Position numbers and translations under genes: made by a program
The notes under the pieces: generated by a model
Told to the model about the DNA's origin: nothing
Seen by the model: the letters and a program-made list of their open reading frames with translations, nothing else
Database searches by the model: none
NCBI RefSeq assembly: GCF_029873635.1
Contig: NC_080420.1
Coordinates: forward strand, 58,696,182-58,760,181
Source of the DNA: Malania oleifera
Taxonomy: Eukaryota; Streptophyta; Magnoliopsida; Santalales; Ximeniaceae
Length of the DNA: 64,000 nt
Reading direction: 5' to 3'
Shown here: one piece after another, positions 36,133-48,695 of the stretch
How positions within the stretch are numbered: position 1 is the stretch's first letter
Layout: the number at the start of each line of letters is the position of its first letter

Positions 36133-39100
36133 CTAATCCTTATCAATATCATCTCCTTTGGATAAGCTCTCATCCTCTTCATCATCATCATCATCCTCTT
36201 CACTCGATTTTACTTCCACAGGTGCTTTTCTTTTGGAATAGGTGGCACCACCTAATTTCATTTCAAGCCTTTCAAGTCTCTTATTAAAGGTGTTGGCCTT
36301 ACAAGGCTTAAAATCTTGTTATCTTGTTTTGATGCTAACAAACAAGTGAAATTTAATATATTTGTGTGAGTAATGATATTTCAGGGCTCATATATGATAA
36401 AGAAAGGTTAAAGTGCTCATAAGGATCAAATGAAGCTTAAAAGAGCCAAAGCATGGATTTAAAGATGATATATGAAACCTTGAAGAATATGAGGACATGA
36501 ATGAGTTGTTGAAAGCCAAGGCATATTAAAGTCAAATGAGCCAAATAAAGGCAAAGTGAGAAAGCTCAAAGTATATGGAAGCTTGAAGAAAAGATGAACT
36601 TAATCCAAGGACAAAGCATGACGACTCAAGAACTTAGAATGTTAATATCTTAAAAGTCTTTATGCAAGTGCTTAATGTTTAAAATATCTTTTGAAATATT
36701 TTGAAGCTCTTAGGTTAATTTATTAGACCTAGATACCTTTAAAAATACCTATAAAATATTTTTATAAGGTCAAAAATTATTTTAAAAAGGTTAGAATCAT
36801 TTTTGGAATAAAAGCACCAAAAAGTGTTTTCCCAAATGCTGTCAGTTTTTATACAGCCACATTAAGGTGAATTTTTATCTATCAAAAAGTAATTATTTTA
36901 AAAAGTAGTCAACATGAAAGTTGTATAATTTTCTCTTATATTTCTTTTGACACCAATAAAACCTAAGTCGGAGTTATACAGAAAAATTTATGGCAAAAAC
37001 ACTAAAGTAGGGTCACTGCTGCCAGAAGTCTAAACACTGTTCAACGGGCAAATTTTTTAAATTTTAATATTTTAAAATATAGCCATTTGAGCTCCAAACT
37101 TTCCAAAAAAAATTGGGAAACTCTCTAATGAAACTTTTGCAACATGGAAACAAGTTTGAAAGCCTATAAATACATGGTTTTGCAAATCAAAACAAATCCA
37201 AGAATTGAAAAATCTGCTTATAATGCCGAAAGAACTCTTGTTCTTCCAAAGCTCTCTTGTTCACTCATTGCAAAACTATTTTTCTGAGATATTCTAAAGT
37301 ACTAATCCTTCCTCCTCTTAATTTCTACTGCTAATCCTCATCTAAGAAGGATATTGGTGAATTCTACACTTGAGCGTCATTGTATTTCATATTGATGTTT
37401 TACATTCAAGTATATAGTGCTAAAATTGTACTAACTTGTTCTTTAAGAGAGTATACTTGTACGCAGATCTTATCTTGCATTTCTTTTAGTTCTTTGATGT
37501 TCCAAGGATTGTTTGGATCGTTGGCTAAGCAAGGGGATATTACTTAGAGTGGCCGGCTTTAGCCTAAAGGAGTGACCGAACGAGGGAATATCGTTTAGAG
37601 AAGGCGGGCTTTAGCCTTAACCAAGGAGGTTGTAAAGGTTTGTTCCACCCATCAACGGAACAGGTTTAGTGAATCCTTTGGTGGTTTGCCAAGGGCAAGG
37701 ATGTAGGCTAGGTATAAGTCGAACCTCGTAAAAATCTCCGTCTCATTTTCTCTTTCCCTTACTCTTTATTTTCAGCATATTTAAATTGTGTGGATGGTTT
37801 ATTTGATAATCATATATACTATGTAATATTTTAAAATGAAACAAATTTAAGGTTTAATTTTGATTTGGCTTGTGGAAACTAAAAGGGAGTACGTTGGTTA
37901 CACCATATCTTGCGAAAACCTTACGGGAGTACATTACTTGGTTAACATCCCAAAGATAAATTTACCAAGAGTTTATTTGAGTTCTAAATATTTGGAAAGA
38001 GTGATTTGATTCATCTATACATGGCTTTACATCAACAAGCGTAAATTCTCATTCACTACAGGGCTTGGTTCAAATTTGGAAAATATAAACAAACAACCAT
38101 CTTGAGTTGTTATATTACATAAGTGTTGTGTATTGGCTTGTTTGTTTACTTTATAATTTTAGTTGATTGGTTTGATTGAATGATTGGATGTTTGTATGGT
38201 TAAAAATTAAGTAAAGAAACTAAGTTCTTGAGTGCTTAACAAATTAAACAAATCAGTCACGAATTGGTTAAAAGAAATAAAATAAGTTTAAGATTTCTAA
38301 AAAGGAATTAAAAGAAATTTTAAAAGCCAATTCACCCCCCCCCCCCCTCTTGGGAAGCTATTCCTAATTTCAAAAGGATATGGCATTTGAGTGGAAGTCT
38401 TGTTGCATTGTGTCAAACTAAAAATCCATATGCTAACAAAGATCATTAGGAGTTCCTAGTAGGGAGGCATTATCAGGAGGAGCAGTGGCCGAACCAGCAG
38501 GAGTAGGTGGCTCCACATGAGATGGATCATCCCTACGTGCATATTCCCGTTCCTCCTCTATGCGCATATTCACATCATCTCCAGAAAGTTGATAGATTTT
38601 AGGGATCCAACCAAGTACTCCATGTAATTCATAGCCCATTTGTCTAATAGTGGTAGATGAGAATTTATTAGATGTTTTTCATCTAACAAATAAGGTAGAA
38701 GCACGAGCAGTGCCAATATGTTGAAAAATAAGAGTTAGAGCCCCTCTGTAAAGGAGAATGACTCTCCAAGATTCTTCCTCTGCAATCATGCATTTTATGA
38801 TAAGAGAGGGAAGATCAAGATGCCTTCCAATATAGATACACCATATCACAATGTAGCCTAGATATGACACATGATCTCTACACTTGGTTCTAGGAAGGAT
38901 GTTATATATAATAAGCAAATGGACAATTTTGGCCTCCAAGGTTAGTTCTAACAAGGGCGGATGCCCAAAATTATTACTTTGTTCCATTAAAACAAGAGCA
39001 AGAAAGGTTTAGGGTGTAAAATCATGTTCCATTATCCAAGTAGGTTCAACTTTAGGACACTCAATATCACCATGGTCAAGGTTGAACCGTGTAGCGATTT

Positions 39101-39446
39101 TGTTGGCAGTGAGAGTAAAATTTTTGGACATGATTTGAGTAGTATATTGTTCACCTTCCTTTCCTAAGTTTGCATAGAAAAGATGTACAAGGTTTGGGTA
39201 TACTCCTTGGGATTGATAAGACAAAAACCTATTCTAACCCAAATATGAAAACCTACGAAGAATGTTTGGGAAGCATTCTTGCATAAATAGAATATCAAGA
39301 ATCTTGCCAATAATAGGTTTTAAAGATCGAAGGTGCTCATTATAGAGCTTCTTCATACCTGGCATCATAAGCCAACGATCGATGAACTCAATGTCATCTT
39401 GACCTTATGTTGGAGTTTTTCTTGTAACACTCTTGGCTCTGGCCAT
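36133..39446 (-). pseudogene. Extra retroelement ORF (env position), broken by stops and a solo LTR
   Basis: A frame of 409 codons, from ATG 39446 to TAG 36133, continues exactly across the solo LTR 36291-38372 when one copy of the duplicated AAAGG is counted. It has six in-frame stops and no frameshift. Visible segments include GVYPNLVHLFYANLGKEG, FNLDHGDIECP and TKCRDHVSYLGYIV, a Pro/Ala-rich stretch (VEPPTPAGSATAPP), a short basic helix, and an acidic tail (SSEEDDDDDEEDES). It lies between the RNase H remnant and the polypurine tract, where SIRE-type copia elements carry an additional ORF. It resembles the putative plant transposon protein domain often annotated in plant genomes (possibly Pfam PF20167), but I cannot confirm this. 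It is non-functional. Confidence 0.68.
36291..38372 (+). mobile_element. Solo copia LTR, TSD AAAGG
   Basis: Starts TGTTGGCCTTACAAGG, ends ...CCTAATTTCA. Perfect duplication AAAGG at 36286-36290 and 38373-38377. 2,082 bp, plus orientation, inserted into the extra ORF. Contains the conserved CACCCCCCC...CTCTTGGG terminus with a C-run at 38334-38347. Confidence 0.9.
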
Positions 39447-39960
39447 GATTTTGTAGTTCGAATGTTGAGATATTTTGAATTTGAAGGGTAAATATGAGAT
39501 TAAGAAGAGAAATCTGAGTTTGGAGAGGTAGACTAAGAAGAGTCCAACCTTTGTGTGAGATAGAAATAGAGTTTGTGGAACTGAAGAGGCAAAAAGTTAA
39601 GATTTTTACACGAGGGTAAATTTTAAATCCTCATGGTTCCGTTGACTGAGTGTACTATTTAGTCACCCAAATGTCCTGAATTTTCAAAAAATTCTTAATA
39701 CAGTAAGCGTTCGGTCGATTGGACAAGGGATTTAGTCACCCAAATGTCCTGGATTCTTCAATTACTTAAAATTACCTCAAAATACTTAAGTTAACAAACT
39801 AATTCTTCTCAAACAACTTCCCTAGCATGCAGCAAGCCTAATTCACATCTTATTAAAATGAAACGATCTTCTTGAAGTGGTTTTGTGAATATATATTGGC
39901 CCATTGTTCCTCTATACTCACAAATTCGAGGCAAATATCCTCCTTTTGCTCATGATCTCG
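39447..39960 (-). other. Copia interior between the RNase H remnant and the extra ORF
   Basis: No coding sequence recognised. It contains the phrase TTAGTCACCCAAATGTCCTG twice (about 39658 and 39732) in a duplicated block of roughly 75 bp. Confidence 0.5.
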
Positions 39961-41107
39961 AAGAAAATGATGTCTTATATCTATGTGCTTTGTTCGTGAG
40001 TGTGATAATGAATTCTTAGAGGTTTATAGCACTGGTATTATCAAACTTGATTGGCACACACTCATAATTCAATTTGTAATCCTTAAGTTGTTGCTTCATG
40101 TACAAGGTTTGAGCACAACAACTACTTGTGACAACATATTCAGCCTCAGCGGTAGACAAACCTATGAAATGTTGTTTCTTGGAAAAGCAAGATACCAGAG
40201 AATGTCCTAGGGAGTGACAATTACCAATTGTACTCTTGTGGTCAATTTTACACCTAGCATAGTCCGCATCGGAGTAGCTGATAATTTTGAAGGATGTGTC
40301 CTTTGGATACCATAAACTTAAGTCAATAGTACAAAATAGATACCATAAGATCCTTTAACAGCTATTTGGTGTGTTTCCTTAGGTGAGGCTTGAAACCTAG
40401 CACACATGCAGATGTTGAACATGATATCTGGTCTACTTGTCATTAAGTAGAGTAGACTCCCAATCATACCTCAATAGTACTTGATATCTACCGATTTCCC
40501 TAGCTCATCCTTATCAAGACTTGTGGAAGTACTCATTGGAGTTCCCAATGCCTTGCCACCTTCTATGTCAAATTTATTAAGCCAGTCTTTTATATACTTT
40601 GATTGGTTTATGAATGTTCCATTCATTGCTTGCTTAATTTGAAGTCCAAGAAAAAATGTAAGTTTGCCCATCATACTCATCTCAAATTTATTTTGCATAC
40701 ATTTAGCAAACTCTTTGCATAGATCCTTATTCGTAGCACTAAATATGATATCATCAATGTAAATTTGAATGATAAGCATATCATATAATTGGTTTTTGAT
40801 AAAAATACTACTATCCATCTTTCCTCTCAAGAATCCATTTTCCGATAGAAAACCACTCAGTCTTTCACACCAAGCTCTAAGAGCTTGCTTTAAACCATAT
40901 AAGGCTTTCGACAGTTTGAACACATGACTCAGAAAATGGTAATCTTCAATACCTAAGGATTGTTCAACATAAACTTCCTCATTTATGAAGTCATTTACGC
41001 ACTCCTCACATCCATTTGATAAAGTTTGAAGTTTTTGTGGGATGCATAGGCAAGTAGCATGCGAATGGCTTCCATTCTAGCTTGAACTTGGACTTGTCTC
41101 CTATCAT
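39961..41107 (-). pseudogene. Copia reverse transcriptase and RNase H remnant
   Basis: The minus strand keeps the second half of a copia RT: RMEAIRMLLAYASHKNFKLYQMDV, a frameshifted stretch, then FKLSKALYGLKQALRAWCERL (40923 onward), the catalytic IYIDDIIF and TFFLGLQIKQ, ending around IKYY (40471). RNase H-like sequence follows to about 39960, but with many stops. The YIDD aspartates are intact. The upstream junction near 41100 joins directly to the end of gag, so protease, pre-integrase and integrase are deleted. Confidence 0.85.
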
Positions 41108-42160
41108 ATGCCTACAGAATCCACTATCCAAGTACCACTTTATTTAGAAGGGGAGGACCTAAAGCATACCTCATTATTTAGTGCCATAAGGCAGAAGTTC
41201 ACCACCTCCCGATCACTTGAGTCACTTTCAGAACTACTTGAGCTAGAGTCGCCCCAAGTTGTTGTCTTCATAGCTTTCTTATTCTTCATCTTAGAAACCT
41301 TTTTGAGTTGTGGACAATTAGGTTTAATATGATCCATCTTCTTATGGTTGTAGCAAGTAGGATTTTTGCTTTTATTTCTTTTCTACTTGGTTCTCCTTTG
41401 TCCATCCTATAGCCTCAGAATTTTCTAGTGAATTTCTTATTCTTTTTAAAGAACTTTTCGAGTCTTTTGGTGATTAGGGCTATGTCTTCTTCATCAATCT
41501 CTTCATATTCCTCTTCGCTTGAGCTTTCCTTGGAAGCTTTGAGTGCGATGGATTTCTTAGCTTTATTGTTCTCAGTTGCTCATTCATTTATGGTCATATC
41601 GTATTTGAGAAGTGACCCAATGAACTCGTTTAGGGTCACCCCCTTTAAATTTCTACACTCGGCAATTGTTGTAGCCTTAGGTTTCCATGTAGATGGGAGT
41701 CCTCTAAGTATTTTGTTAATCATATCGTATGTGGGGTAGGTCTTTCCTAGTGTGTTGAGGGAATATATGATGTGAGTGAAGCTAGTGTACATACTATATA
41801 TAGATTCATCAAGGTTCATCTTAAAAGCTTCATACTCACTGGTAAGCACGTCTATACGACTATCATTTATGTCTATTGTTCCTTTATATGTAATTTCTAG
41901 TTTTTCCAAAATTTATTTTGCACTTTTGCAGGCCATTATCTTGTTGAACTCATTTGTGTCCAAGGCATAGTGAAGGGCATTCATGGTGCTAGAGTTAATT
42001 TGCATTAGTTTCATAACGAGTTCGTTCATTTCACTTTCAACCTTAGAAACTTCTTTATTATCTAGTATTTTTGTGGCACATAATTGCCACGGACAATGAA
42101 TCACCAAGCCCTCCAATCTATGGTTTGTATAAAAATTCTCATCCTTTGTTCCCAAAAGTT
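41108..42160 (-). pseudogene. Copia gag (SIRE-like), frameshifted
   Basis: The N-terminal part (42155-41913: HRLEGLVIHCPWQLCATKIL) and the central gag domain (41909-41580: MEKLEITYKGT, SFTHIIYSLNTLGKTYP, ILRGLPSTWKPKATTIAE) share a frame. One stop (TGA after MTINE) and a frameshift precede the zinc knuckle CYNH-KKMD-H-IKPN-C (about 41355-41315), where the second cysteine is His. A serine/aspartate-rich tail (TTTWGDSSSSSSESDSSD) and NFCLMALNNEV follow, as in SIRE-type gag proteins. Confidence 0.83.
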
Positions 42161-42279
42161 GTAGTTAACACCGCAAAATATTGGAGGCCTTCTGGCGGAT
42201 CGACCTTTACTAAATGGGGACACACATAGGTTTCCCAATAGATCTTTATGCAACTAATGGTTAAGTTTTATTGCAACTA

Positions 42280-42292
42280 GGCTTTGATACCA
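42280..42292 (-). other. Primer-binding site, initiator tRNA-Met type
   Basis: Minus strand TGGTATCAAAGCC two bases after the LTR end ...CTCAATTTTTA. It differs from TGGTATCAGAGC by one base in the core. Confidence 0.85.
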
Positions 42293-42294
42293 AT

Positions 42295-45200
42295 TAAAAA
42301 TTGAGATGTGATCCCAAGAAGGGGGGTGAATTGGGTATTTTAAAAATTTATGTGAAAGCTTAATCAGTTTTAAACTGCTTTTACACGTGCCCTAACTTCT
42401 TAACAACAACAGTATTCTATATAGATAATTTTATCAATTTATATCTCCCTAAATACTAAAGAGTCTAAGCTAAGATTTCAATATGAAACGAAACTACACA
42501 ATATTGACAGTACTTACAGCAGATCAGTATCAATTAAAAATATGCTCAGCCACAAGATAATTTATGTTTTAACTTGAATAAGTGGTAAACTAACATAATA
42601 AAATTCTCAGCAAATTAAATCAATATGATATTCGTAACTACTACAGATTTTAATCAATAATAATATTCAAAAAATTCACAGCATTCCTAAGTCAAAGTAA
42701 ATATGCTAGAAAAATTTTTTTTAAAAAAAAGTCAAGGTAGAGAGCGGCACCAGATTTTTTACAAGGTTCAACAATCGTGCCTACGTCCTTACTTCAAGCA
42801 ACCCACTATGAGGATTTTACTATCCCTCCTTCAATGGGTGAAGACACCTCTCTCCTTCACTAGGAGGAGAAGCCTCTCAAGGGAAAACACCCTTTTACTT
42901 GTCAACAACTCAATCCTAGAGTCGTCAGTTTGCACAAACAATCAAGAACTGATTTTTACAAAGATAACTCTCTAAGCGGATTGGATTCGTACACAATAAG
43001 TACTTTACTACACTCTAAGAAGATATTTGCTAAGAAGCTCAAAGAGTTAGGCTAACTTTTTTGGGTTTTGAAAGTTGTGCTCTTGAAAGAACAACTTAGA
43101 AAAAGTTTTCAGCAAGAATGGCGATTCTCTGAATTTGATCAGCTTAAATCATGTATAATCGTGTCTAAAACACATTTAGGGTTAGCTATTTATATGTAGG
43201 TTTAAATTATAGCCATTATGTGTGTTTTGGTAACTTAATATTTGAGAATCAAAAAGATTTTTTGCTGTATAAGAAACTTGTCATAGCACTTCAGTGGACT
43301 GAACTTATTGTTTGGTTGCCTAAACCAATTAAATTAGGAATTTAAAAACTAACAGTAGCCATTTGGTCGACTGAACTCTAAGTTTAGTCGTCTGAACACA
43401 TTCAGTCAATTGAACCTAAGGTTTGGTCACCCGAACTAACTGTGTCTGGAACTTTTCAATGTCAGTAGCCATTCAGTCAACTGATCCTAAGGTTTGGTCG
43501 CCCGAGCTCCCTAATGCCAGACCTTTTTTTTTTTTTTTGAGAATTTTGCATTCGGTTGACTAAGCATGATGCCTCAAATGCTCGAACATCCTGAAATTCA
43601 AATTCCTTTATATTTTTTATTTCAAAAATGATTTTAATATTTTTGAAATAACATTCGGACTTTGTAAAAAATATTTTCCAAGACTTTAAAAGTGTCCAAA
43701 TAAATAACCTAAGAGATTCGTAACAAAAAAAAAATTGAGATGTACTTACATGAAATCTATTTTACAATACACATGATAAACTAACTAGGTCTTTGTTAGC
43801 TTTGGTGCAATCCCAAGAGTGGGGTGAATTGGGTATTTAAAAAACTATCGCCTAGGTTAATTGGTTTAACAACAATATTATACAACCTAGGGTTAGTCTA
43901 TGCAATCAATAAATAAACATACACATGCAGTAAAGTAAAGTGCATAAAAAGTAAATCATACACATGATAGTTATCGAGGTTTGGCCAAAGTTCCTACGTC
44001 CCCACCTTGGCCACACCAGCATAAGGATTCCACTACAACTCACTTAAACGGGTGGAGCGGCACCTAATACAACACGCTTTACCAGGGTGGCGCCCCTGCT
44101 TTCCTAACCGGGTCAACGCTAATCCGGGACTATTCCACAGGGCTAGTCTCCCTTTTTAGGCCCACACTTGGAATACAACAAATGATATGAAATTTTTTTT
44201 GTACACGAAAATACACTTCTTTACAAGAAAATATGTACACTTGTATAGCTCAATATCACAAATCAATGCGCACTACCAAATGATAAGATACGATAAGCTT
44301 GGTGTACACTTAATGTCTACTCTCAAAGATTAATGCAAATATAACAATCAGTTAATGAGAGTGTATGTGAAAGGATCTTTGTGTCGAAATAATAGTATCA
44401 ATCACAATGCAGCAACAAAGATCTCAAGCACGCTTCAAATATCTTCAATAAATATTTTTCTCACAATAAATCAAAAGAGATATTTAAAGTTGATTTGTAA
44501 AATAGTGTTTATCTTCAAGCACACTTTCAAATACCTTCAACAAATATTTTTCTCAAAACAAACCACACAAGATATTTGAAATCGATTTGTACAAATTATT
44601 TTATCTTTGTGTTAAGATGATATTGTCAATCAAAAGGTACAATAATAAAGATCTTCACAAGCAAATATCCCAAAAATAGTTTTCTAAAAAATAAGCACAC
44701 TGGATATTTGAAAACAGTTCATAAAAATTTATTTCACAAACAAAAAGTAATACGAACTCTTGAGTGTTGCAATGATCATGCAAAACTCACAAGCTTTATG
44801 AAGTTTTCCTGTGGAAAACTTATTAATGAAGTCTCCTAGAAAAACTCAGGCTTACTCTCAGATAAAAATGTATCTTAATCAAATAGAACTAACGAGAGTG
44901 TAAGCTTAACCAAAAACTCACAATAGCACTCTTACTTAGCAAGATTTGCAATGAGGATGAGTAAGAATGAAGAAATAAAGCTTGAATGTGAGAAATAGAG
45001 TTTTTGAAAATCGAAAAAAAATTTATAATTGTTTTGATAATCTCTATTAATTTTTTGCAAATGAGCGAGTATATATAGAGTTCCCCAAAATTATAACCGT
45101 TTAAGACATGTAGGGTATTATTAGGATTGTTTTAAAACATTTTAGCACAATTAACCCTATTTAAAAAATTTAACCTCGGTAAAAAAAATTGTCCAACCCT

Positions 45201-46211
45201 AGAGCACCAGTCGACCGAATTTGAGGTTTGGTTGACCAAGTGACGAAGTTCGGTCAACTAGGAGAAATTTGAACTGAGAGTTTGGTCTACCAGACTAAGG
45301 GTCCCAAGGGTGATTTTTCACTTTTGTGCGGTTCAATCGACCACGTGATTTTGAACTAGGTAGTTCGGTCGACCAAGACGTTGCCCGTATATTTCTAGTT
45401 GGTCGATCGAGGAGTCAAAGTGTTGACCCAGTGGGAGTTTGGTCGACCAAGATGTATGAACTTGGCAAGGTTTGGTCGATCATGCTATGGTCAAAATGTT
45501 GACCCCTGACCGATTCGGTCAACCTAATGTTTTTATACAATGCGGTTCGGTCAACCGAACATGCATTTTTAATGCATTTCGGTTCTAATCCCTTTGTATA
45601 TAAACCCTATTCATATGATGATTAAATTTAAGAAGATAGGACATATTTTCATGAAGTACAGGGAGTCCTAAGGTCAGTCTAGGTTTTCTTTAGGACACCG
45701 AAAAAATTAGGCATCGATCGACCGAAGGGTGCCCTACGATCATTTGGTTTCCCTATAATCTTTTGAGCTTATCTACCCTATCATGCATGTAATGCATTAA
45801 TTATTATAGACCATTGAGCTTTAATTATTACAGACCTGAATAACAACTTAATTAAATTACAATGAATAAACATCTTGGGTCTTTGTTTTCTTTAAGCCCA
45901 TGTGCGTGCACCATATGATACTTCCGAGTGGTCCTGCACACAAACTCATCAACCATTAAATACCATAGTATTTGTCATAATCAAAATGAGATATGACCTA
46001 TAAAGTCAACAGTCTTCATGTCCTTAAGTTTTGTCTTCATCTAAGCTTTTCTTCAATAACCATCCTTCGTTTACTTGTGTTCTTCATGGCTTTCCATTTA
46101 ACATCTTTTATCATGTTTTTATATTGTAATACTTGTATACACACTTAATAGTATAATTAGATGCCTTGGTTTGTCATTATCAAAATGACATTAAGCCTTG
46201 TTAGGCTAACA
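42295..46211 (-). repeat. 5' LTR of the nested copia element, interrupted
   Basis: The minus strand starts TGTTAGCCTAACAAGGC (46211) and ends CACATCTCAATTTTTA at the PBS. It matches 27489-31219 closely. Net about 1.69 kb after removing the solo LTR 43794-46011 and one duplicated GTCTT. Confidence 0.85.
43794..46011 (-). mobile_element. Solo copia LTR, TSD GTCTT
   Basis: Begins TGTTAGCTTTGGTGC and ends AAAGTCAACA, with perfect GTCTT at 43789-43793 and 46012-46016. 2,218 bp. The sister LTR has the uninterrupted site AACTAACTAGGTCTTCGTGTCC at about 31009-31030, which proves the boundaries. Confidence 0.93.
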
Positions 46212-46216
46212 CCTTA

Positions 46217-46688
46217 CTTTAACTAGAATATCGCCTCAAGTTTATCTATTTCGGATGATTCCATCCTCAAGTTTCTTTATTTAGGGTGATTCCATATTAA
46301 CTCTTTTGGTGAGTGCTTTGCTTTCGGTGACCTCCTTGGTCATTCAAAAAATATTGGAAGATATAAATGATTCACCTCGCCTGAAAATGGTTTGCCTTAT
46401 ACCTAAGTGATGTTCACTTGGGCTAGATTGTCTTATACCCAGACGATATTCATTTGGATGAGATTGCATTATGCCTAGGCGATGCTCATCATGTGTTTTT
46501 CTTGGGAAAACTCTATGTAATTCCTCAAGCAATTGCCTTGGTAATACGATTATCATCACATCCCAAGGGGGAATACAAAGAATGTACAAACATATGGTAA
46601 AAAATATAACATGTGACATCATAGGAAAGACTCCATACCGGTGGATTCACTTTACCTCCTTACTAGCGACACCATCACCAAAGAAAAA
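46217..46688. other. Unassigned flank with a 36 bp minisatellite
   Basis: Lies between two copia elements. Contains three tandem 36 bp units (46392-46493) and no recognisable gene. Confidence 0.5.
46392..46493. repeat. 36 bp minisatellite, about three units
   Basis: Units start TTG(C/T)(C/A)TTAT(A/G)CC at 46392, 46428 and 46464. Because 36 is divisible by three, the minus strand reads a 12-residue repeat of the form E-(H/Y)-(R/H)-LGIxQSxPx. Confidence 0.8.
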
Positions 46689-47120
46689 TGTTGATCTAAG
46701 TGTGAGGAATGGTGTATTCTTAAGAGGAGGGGGGGGGTAGAATTAGGTATTTGAAAATTCTAGGTCGATTTAGCCCTAATTTTAAAACACAATCAGCATT
46801 AAGCAAGCCTAGTGTTTTTCATGCAATCTCAAATCCCCCAAATATTAATGTATGCAAATATTTAAAAAAAAAAAAACAACAATCACAATAAATTAAATGT
46901 AAGCATATAATTTGTAGAAAAATAAAGAGTATAAGTAGAGAAAGGGCAAACACAATATTTTTTACGAGATTTGGCTGTACCCACCTATGTCCTCGACTCA
47001 AGCCAACCCGCTTGAGGATTCCCCTATCCATCTTACTTTTTTACATACTGCTTAAGGATGGAGCCCTCCTCTTCATGAGATACCCCATGCCTAGCACACT
47101 CCTTATAAGATGGAGTCCCC

Positions 47121-48453
47121 TGTTGGCTATACAAGGCTTAATATCCCTCAATATCCTGTTTTGATGCTAACAAACAAGTAGAACTTAACATGCTTTGTAT
47201 GAGTGATGTATTTTCAGGACTTAATGATGAATGCAAGGTTAAAGAATTCATGAAATCTTGTACTTCAAAGAAGGAAGATTATATCAAGCTTAAGGCATAG
47301 ATCAAATCTTGAAGATCATGAGAGCATTGACATTAAAGGAAAAGCTTCAAGAATAAAAGATCAAGTGATCAATATGGAAATCTCAAAGATCAATGAAGCT
47401 CAATGTCTGAATTAGTGATGAAAGATCAAGAGAGATAAAGAATTGAAAGCTCACATCAAATTCAGGATCATTGAAGCTTAACAATAAAGAGAACTCAAAG
47501 CAAAGAAGAATCGAATGAGTCTTTAGGACAAGCTTTGTAAGTACTTCAAATATGATTCAAATATGATTTTTCATTTTGAAGCTCATTAGGAAAAGAGACT
47601 TAGAGACTTTAGTTTAAGTCTTGGAACATATTTTTCAAAGTTAAACAAGTTAATAATCCAAGATAAATTAAGAAAAGGATAGAGAAATAAAAAATGTCTT
47701 AAAAATAAGAAAATCTGGTTGACAGACGATTGGCATATTAAAGAACCTTAACTAAGTAGACATAAACATGATAGACGACTGCCAGGTACTTGATAGACGA
47801 TTGTCAGTGCAAAGTGAGACGACTGCGTGGTTTTTGTCAACCGACTGCCACTCTTATGTATGTTTTAAAAAATTGAGTTGTTTAGTGACAGACGACTGCC
47901 ACCCTGAGGACAGGCGACTACCACCTTTCTGTTTGTGAAAATTGTATTTGAAATACATGGATAGACAACTGCCAGAGAGCATAGTCGTCTGGCTCGCGGT
48001 AAAATTCAAAATACTCAATGGGCATATTTTTTAAAATTTAAATTACTTGAAGCTTAAATTAATATAAAACTTGGACCCTACTCCAAGTAAACTTGGGGAA
48101 CAACTAAGAAACCTTTCTACATCTATAAATACCCTCAAGTTACATTGATTTGTACACCAAGAATTCAATTCAGCAATCAAATTTCTCTTTAGCATTCTAA
48201 AATTCTAAAGGCTCTCTATTGCTTACATCTTGAACGAAGTCTACTGAAGTCTTACTGATTTTCTCATTGAGACTGTGCTTCAAATACTAATTCTTTCATC
48301 TATTGAAAGAATCCTATGGTGAAAAATCTCTAGAGCTTCAATCTAAATTTCGTATTGTGAATTTTATTGAAGTATATAGTTTTTTGAACTGTACTAATCA
48401 GCTCTTTGAGGAGCAAATTCTTTGTACACAAATATTTGATTTGTATCTTGTAG
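47121..48453 (+). repeat. Truncated 5' LTR
   Basis: Collinear with 50513-51840. Identity stops after GATTTGTATCTTGTAG: the 3' LTR continues ATTGATGATTCC while this copy continues GTTTGGGGAAGG. About 0.8 kb of the LTR end is lost. Confidence 0.85.
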
Positions 48454-48695
48454 GTTTGGGGAAGGGGTTTTAGTTTCTCTATTCTTCTGGAAACCTATAC
48501 CTTAGCCTACGTTTCATTTTATGTTCTAAAGTACACCTTGAAGTTAGCATATTGATCAAAACATCTGAAAAGACATTGATCATAATTAAGGATAGAATCT
48601 AAAAATCTTACTAAAAATGGAAAACATTGAAAATCAAAGAATTAGAAAGCAAGAATGAAAAACAAATAATAGAAGACCTTTGATCTCTATCCTCT

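Larger units (their letters stand above)
27489..46211 (-). mobile_element. Nested Ty1/copia element (SIRE-like), 18.7 kb with insertions
   Basis: Minus strand: 5' LTR 46211-42295, PBS 42292-42280, gag, RT and RNase H remnants, an extra ORF, a polypurine tract, and 3' LTR 31219-27489. Flanks CCTTC (27484-27488) and CCTTA (46212-46216) are a 4/5 target duplication. It hosts four solo LTRs: 28144-30192, 31611-35772 (itself containing 32728-34899), 36291-38372 and 43794-46011. Removing them leaves about 10 kb. Protease and integrase are absent. Confidence 0.78.
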
